Below, piece after piece: positions 48,387 to 50,304 of a stretch of DNA of 50,304 bases; position 1 is the stretch's first letter, and each line of letters opens with the position of its first letter. Position numbers and translations under genes: made by a program. The notes under the pieces were generated by a model. It made no database searches. It saw only the letters and a program-made list of their open reading frames with translations, and had not been told where the DNA came from. Source of the stretch: Bacillota bacterium (GTDB lineage Bacteria; Bacillota; Clostridia; Clostridiales; Clostridiaceae); assembly GCA_023424785.1 (NCBI GenBank), contig JAFADP010000095.1:1-50304 (forward strand). Direction: 5' to 3'.

Positions 48387-50304
48387 TTGAATTTATATGC
48401 GGATATAATAATAAATAGTGAAGCAGTGGAAATTGATAGACCTTTCACTTATAAAGTAAAGGAACAAGATGAGTTTATTATTGAAGTAGGTCATAGGGTT
48501 AGGGTACCTTTTGGTATTAAAAATAAAACATTTGAGGGTTTTGTAATATCACTAAGGTGTGACAATGATATTGATAATTCAAGAATAAAATATATTTCAA
48601 GTATTGAAGATATAGATCCTATTTTAAGTAAAGATGATTTAAAGTTAATAGATTTCTTAAGAGATAAGTATTTATGTAAGTATATTGATGCAATAAGAAC
48701 TATAATTCCTGTAGGTCTTATGAGTGGACTAAAAGAAAAGAAGAAAAAAGTTGTAGTATATAATAAAGAATTAAGTGAAGAACTTAAAAAGAAACCTAAT
48801 TATTATTCTATAATGGAATTCGTTAAAGAAAATAACGGGATTTTTATAAAAAGTGAACTTATAAATAAATATAATTACTCTTCATATAGTTTAAATAAGT
48901 TAATAGATATGGGATATTTGATTTGTGAAGAACAAGTAGTAAATAGATATAATACTAGAACATATAATAAAGAAGAAGTAAAAATACTAAATAAAGAACA
49001 ATTAGATGTTTTTAATAAAATTTTAACTTCTAACAAAAAAGGGTTTCTTCTAAAAGGAGTAACAGGTTCAGGGAAAACTGAAGTATATATGAGATTGGCA
49101 TCAGAAATACTTAATGAAGGTAAATCTGTTATTATGCTTGTTCCTGAAATTTCATTAACTCCCCAGATGATTGAAAGATTTAAAGGAAGATTTGGAGTTA
49201 ATGTAGCATTATTTCATAGTAAACTCTCTCCGGGAGAAAGATTTGATGAATGGTTTAGGATTAAAAGAGGAGAAGCAAGATTAGTTGTAGGTGCAAGAAG
49301 TGCTATATTTTTACCACTTCAAAACCTAGGATTAATAATAATTGATGAAGAGCATGAAAATACATATAAATCAGAACAAAATCCTAAATATAAAACAAAA
49401 GAAGTTGCAGAGTTTTTAAGTGATATAAAAGGATGTAAGTATATTTTAGGATCAGCAACACCTTCTATAGAAAGTTATTATGAAGCATTAAATGGAAAAT
49501 TAGAATTACTTGAAATTAAAAATAGAGTAAAAAATGTTCCAATGCCAATAACTGAAATTATTGATATGAGAGAAGAACTAAAAAATAGTAACTTATCTTT
49601 ATTAAGTAGAAAGTTAAGAAAAGAAATCTTGGAGAATTTAAAAAGAAATGAACAAACAATTTTATTTTTAAATAGAAGAGGCTTTTCAACATTTGTTTCT
49701 TGTAGAAGTTGTGGATATGTATTTACTTGTCCAGAATGTGATGTTTCTATGACCCATCATAAAAATGGATTTTTGGTTTGTCATTATTGTGGTAGGACAC
49801 AAAAAGAAACTAAAGTATGTCCTAAATGTCAAAGTAAGTATGTAAAGTTTTTTGGAGCAGGAACTGAAAGAGTAGAAGTTGAAGTGAAAAAGTATTTTCC
49901 TGATGCAAAAGTTCTTAGAATGGATGTAGATACTACTAGGACAAAGGATTCTTATGAAAAAATTTATAATTCTTTTAAAAATCAAGAAGGGGATATATTA
50001 ATAGGTACTCAAATGGTTACAAAAGGATTAGATTTTAAAAATGTAACTTTAGTTGGAGTTTTAGCTGCAGATATATCATTAAACATACCTGATTATAGAT
50101 CAGGAGAAAGAACTTATCAGATTTTAACTCAAGTATCAGGGAGAGCAGGACGTGGAGATAAGAGGGGAAGAGTAGTCATACAGACATATACTCCTGATAG
50201 TTCAGTTATAAGATATGCAACAAAAAATGAATATGAAAAGTTTTTTAAGGAACAAATAATAATAAGGAAAAATATGAACTATCCACCATTTAGTAAAATT
50301 TTAT
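48387..50304 (+). CDS. priA: Primosomal protein N' (PriA helicase), 3' end beyond the window
   Basis: A 3'-5' helicase that restarts replication forks. The open frame runs from TTG 48387 (MNLYADIIINSEAVEIDRPFTYKV) to the window edge, 639 codons without a stop, so only the C-terminus is missing. AGGGGTG (48371-48377) lies 9 bases before the TTG. N-terminal 3'-DNA-binding domain, Walker A LLKGVTGSGKTEVY, Walker B LIIIDEEHENTYK, and the zinc-binding cysteines CRSCGYVFTCPEC...CHYCGR...CPKC between the helicase lobes. The lobe 2 motif DILIGTQMVTKGLDF and the QVSGRAGRG motif follow. Last visible gene of the yicC operon. Confidence 0.96.
   Translation, partial: MNLYADIIINSEAVEIDRPFTYKVKEQDEFIIEVGHRVRVPFGIKNKTFEGFVISLRCDNDIDNSRIKYISSIEDIDPILSKDDLKLIDFLRDKYLCKYIDAIRTIIPVGLMSGLKEKKKKVVVYNKELSEELKKKPNYYSIMEFVKENNGIFIKSELINKYNYSSYSLNKLIDMGYLICEEQVVNRYNTRTYNKEEVKILNKEQLDVFNKILTSNKKGFLLKGVTGSGKTEVYMRLASEILNEGKSVIMLVPEISLTPQMIERFKGRFGVNVALFHSKLSPGERFDEWFRIKRGEARLVVGARSAIFLPLQNLGLIIIDEEHENTYKSEQNPKYKTKEVAEFLSDIKGCKYILGSATPSIESYYEALNGKLELLEIKNRVKNVPMPITEIIDMREELKNSNLSLLSRKLRKEILENLKRNEQTILFLNRRGFSTFVSCRSCGYVFTCPECDVSMTHHKNGFLVCHYCGRTQKETKVCPKCQSKYVKFFGAGTERVEVEVKKYFPDAKVLRMDVDTTRTKDSYEKIYNSFKNQEGDILIGTQMVTKGLDFKNVTLVGVLAADISLNIPDYRSGERTYQILTQVSGRAGRGDKRGRVVIQTYTPDSSVIRYATKNEYEKFFKEQIIIRKNMNYPPFSKIL

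Noticed and set aside
49686..49985. Minus-strand 99-codon open frame
   Set aside because: It lies entirely within priA over the zinc-binding region, has no SD, and its composition is that of an antisense shadow.

Overview
The window is a contiguous stretch of AT-rich (about 30% G+C) chromosome from a spore-forming Clostridium sensu stricto (cluster I). The evidence is the codon usage, strong AAGGAGG/GGAGG Shine-Dalgarno sites, frequent TTG/GTG starts, genes for sigma-K, sigma-E, sigma-G, SpoIIGA and SpoIVA, and a gene order that from memory resembles the C. acetobutylicum CAC1674-1720 neighbourhood. I see no IS element, prophage, CRISPR array, tRNA or rRNA. This is core housekeeping and sporulation DNA, and almost everything reads on the plus strand; the only convincing minus-strand gene is an MscS channel.

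Layout. (1) 1-4778: tail of an unidentified gene, rarA, then an Fe-S/sulfur-transfer operon iscR-iscS-nifU-mnmA. (2) 4800-6831: PRC-barrel protein, AI-2E-family permease, GNAT acetyltransferase. (3) 6850-18803: a T-box-controlled alaS, then ireB-ruvX-DUF1292-fur, rnj (RNase J), typA, mltG-trmR-trhP-udk. (4) 18850-27930: a class B PBP, sigK, pilT, ftsA-ftsZ, spoIIGA-sigE, sigG and a YlmC/YmxH-type PRC protein, a division/sporulation block. (5) 28000-36041: nrdR, a YfiH/PgeF-family gene, phoP-phoR and the pstSCAB-phoU phosphate operon, with candidate PhoP boxes in front of pstS. (6) 36117-42451: mscS (minus), a PDZ/radical-SAM DUF512 gene, der, gpsA, spoIVA. (7) 42452-43610: the least ordinary part. 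It holds a G+C-richer, apparently structured non-coding element, a guanylate-kinase paralogue whose P-loop is broken, and a guanine riboswitch ahead of a purine permease. (8) 45029-50304: a palindrome and promoter leading yicC-remA-gmk-rpoZ-coaBC-priA, with priA running off the end of the window.

How genes work together. IscR, IscS and NifU make Fe-S clusters, and MnmA uses the same desulfurase sulfur to thiolate tRNA wobble uridine; TrhP and TrmR further modify tRNA wobble uridines. SpoIIGA processes pro-sigma-E in the mother cell, which should turn on spoIVA and sigK, and sigG sits behind a good sigma-F/G-type promoter. PhoPR and Pst/PhoU form the phosphate-starvation circuit.

Many start codons were reassigned by Shine-Dalgarno spacing and family N-termini (iscR, nifU, fur, typA, sigK, sigE, sigG, spoIVA, der, gmk, coaBC and others); reasons are given with each gene. 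The best leads for something undescribed are the structured element at 42551-42680, the pseudo-guanylate kinase beside it, the PBP gene that has no canonical start codon at normal distance from an SD buried in a 19-bp hairpin, and a 12-codon leader ORF whose AGG-AGG codons form the SD of pstC.
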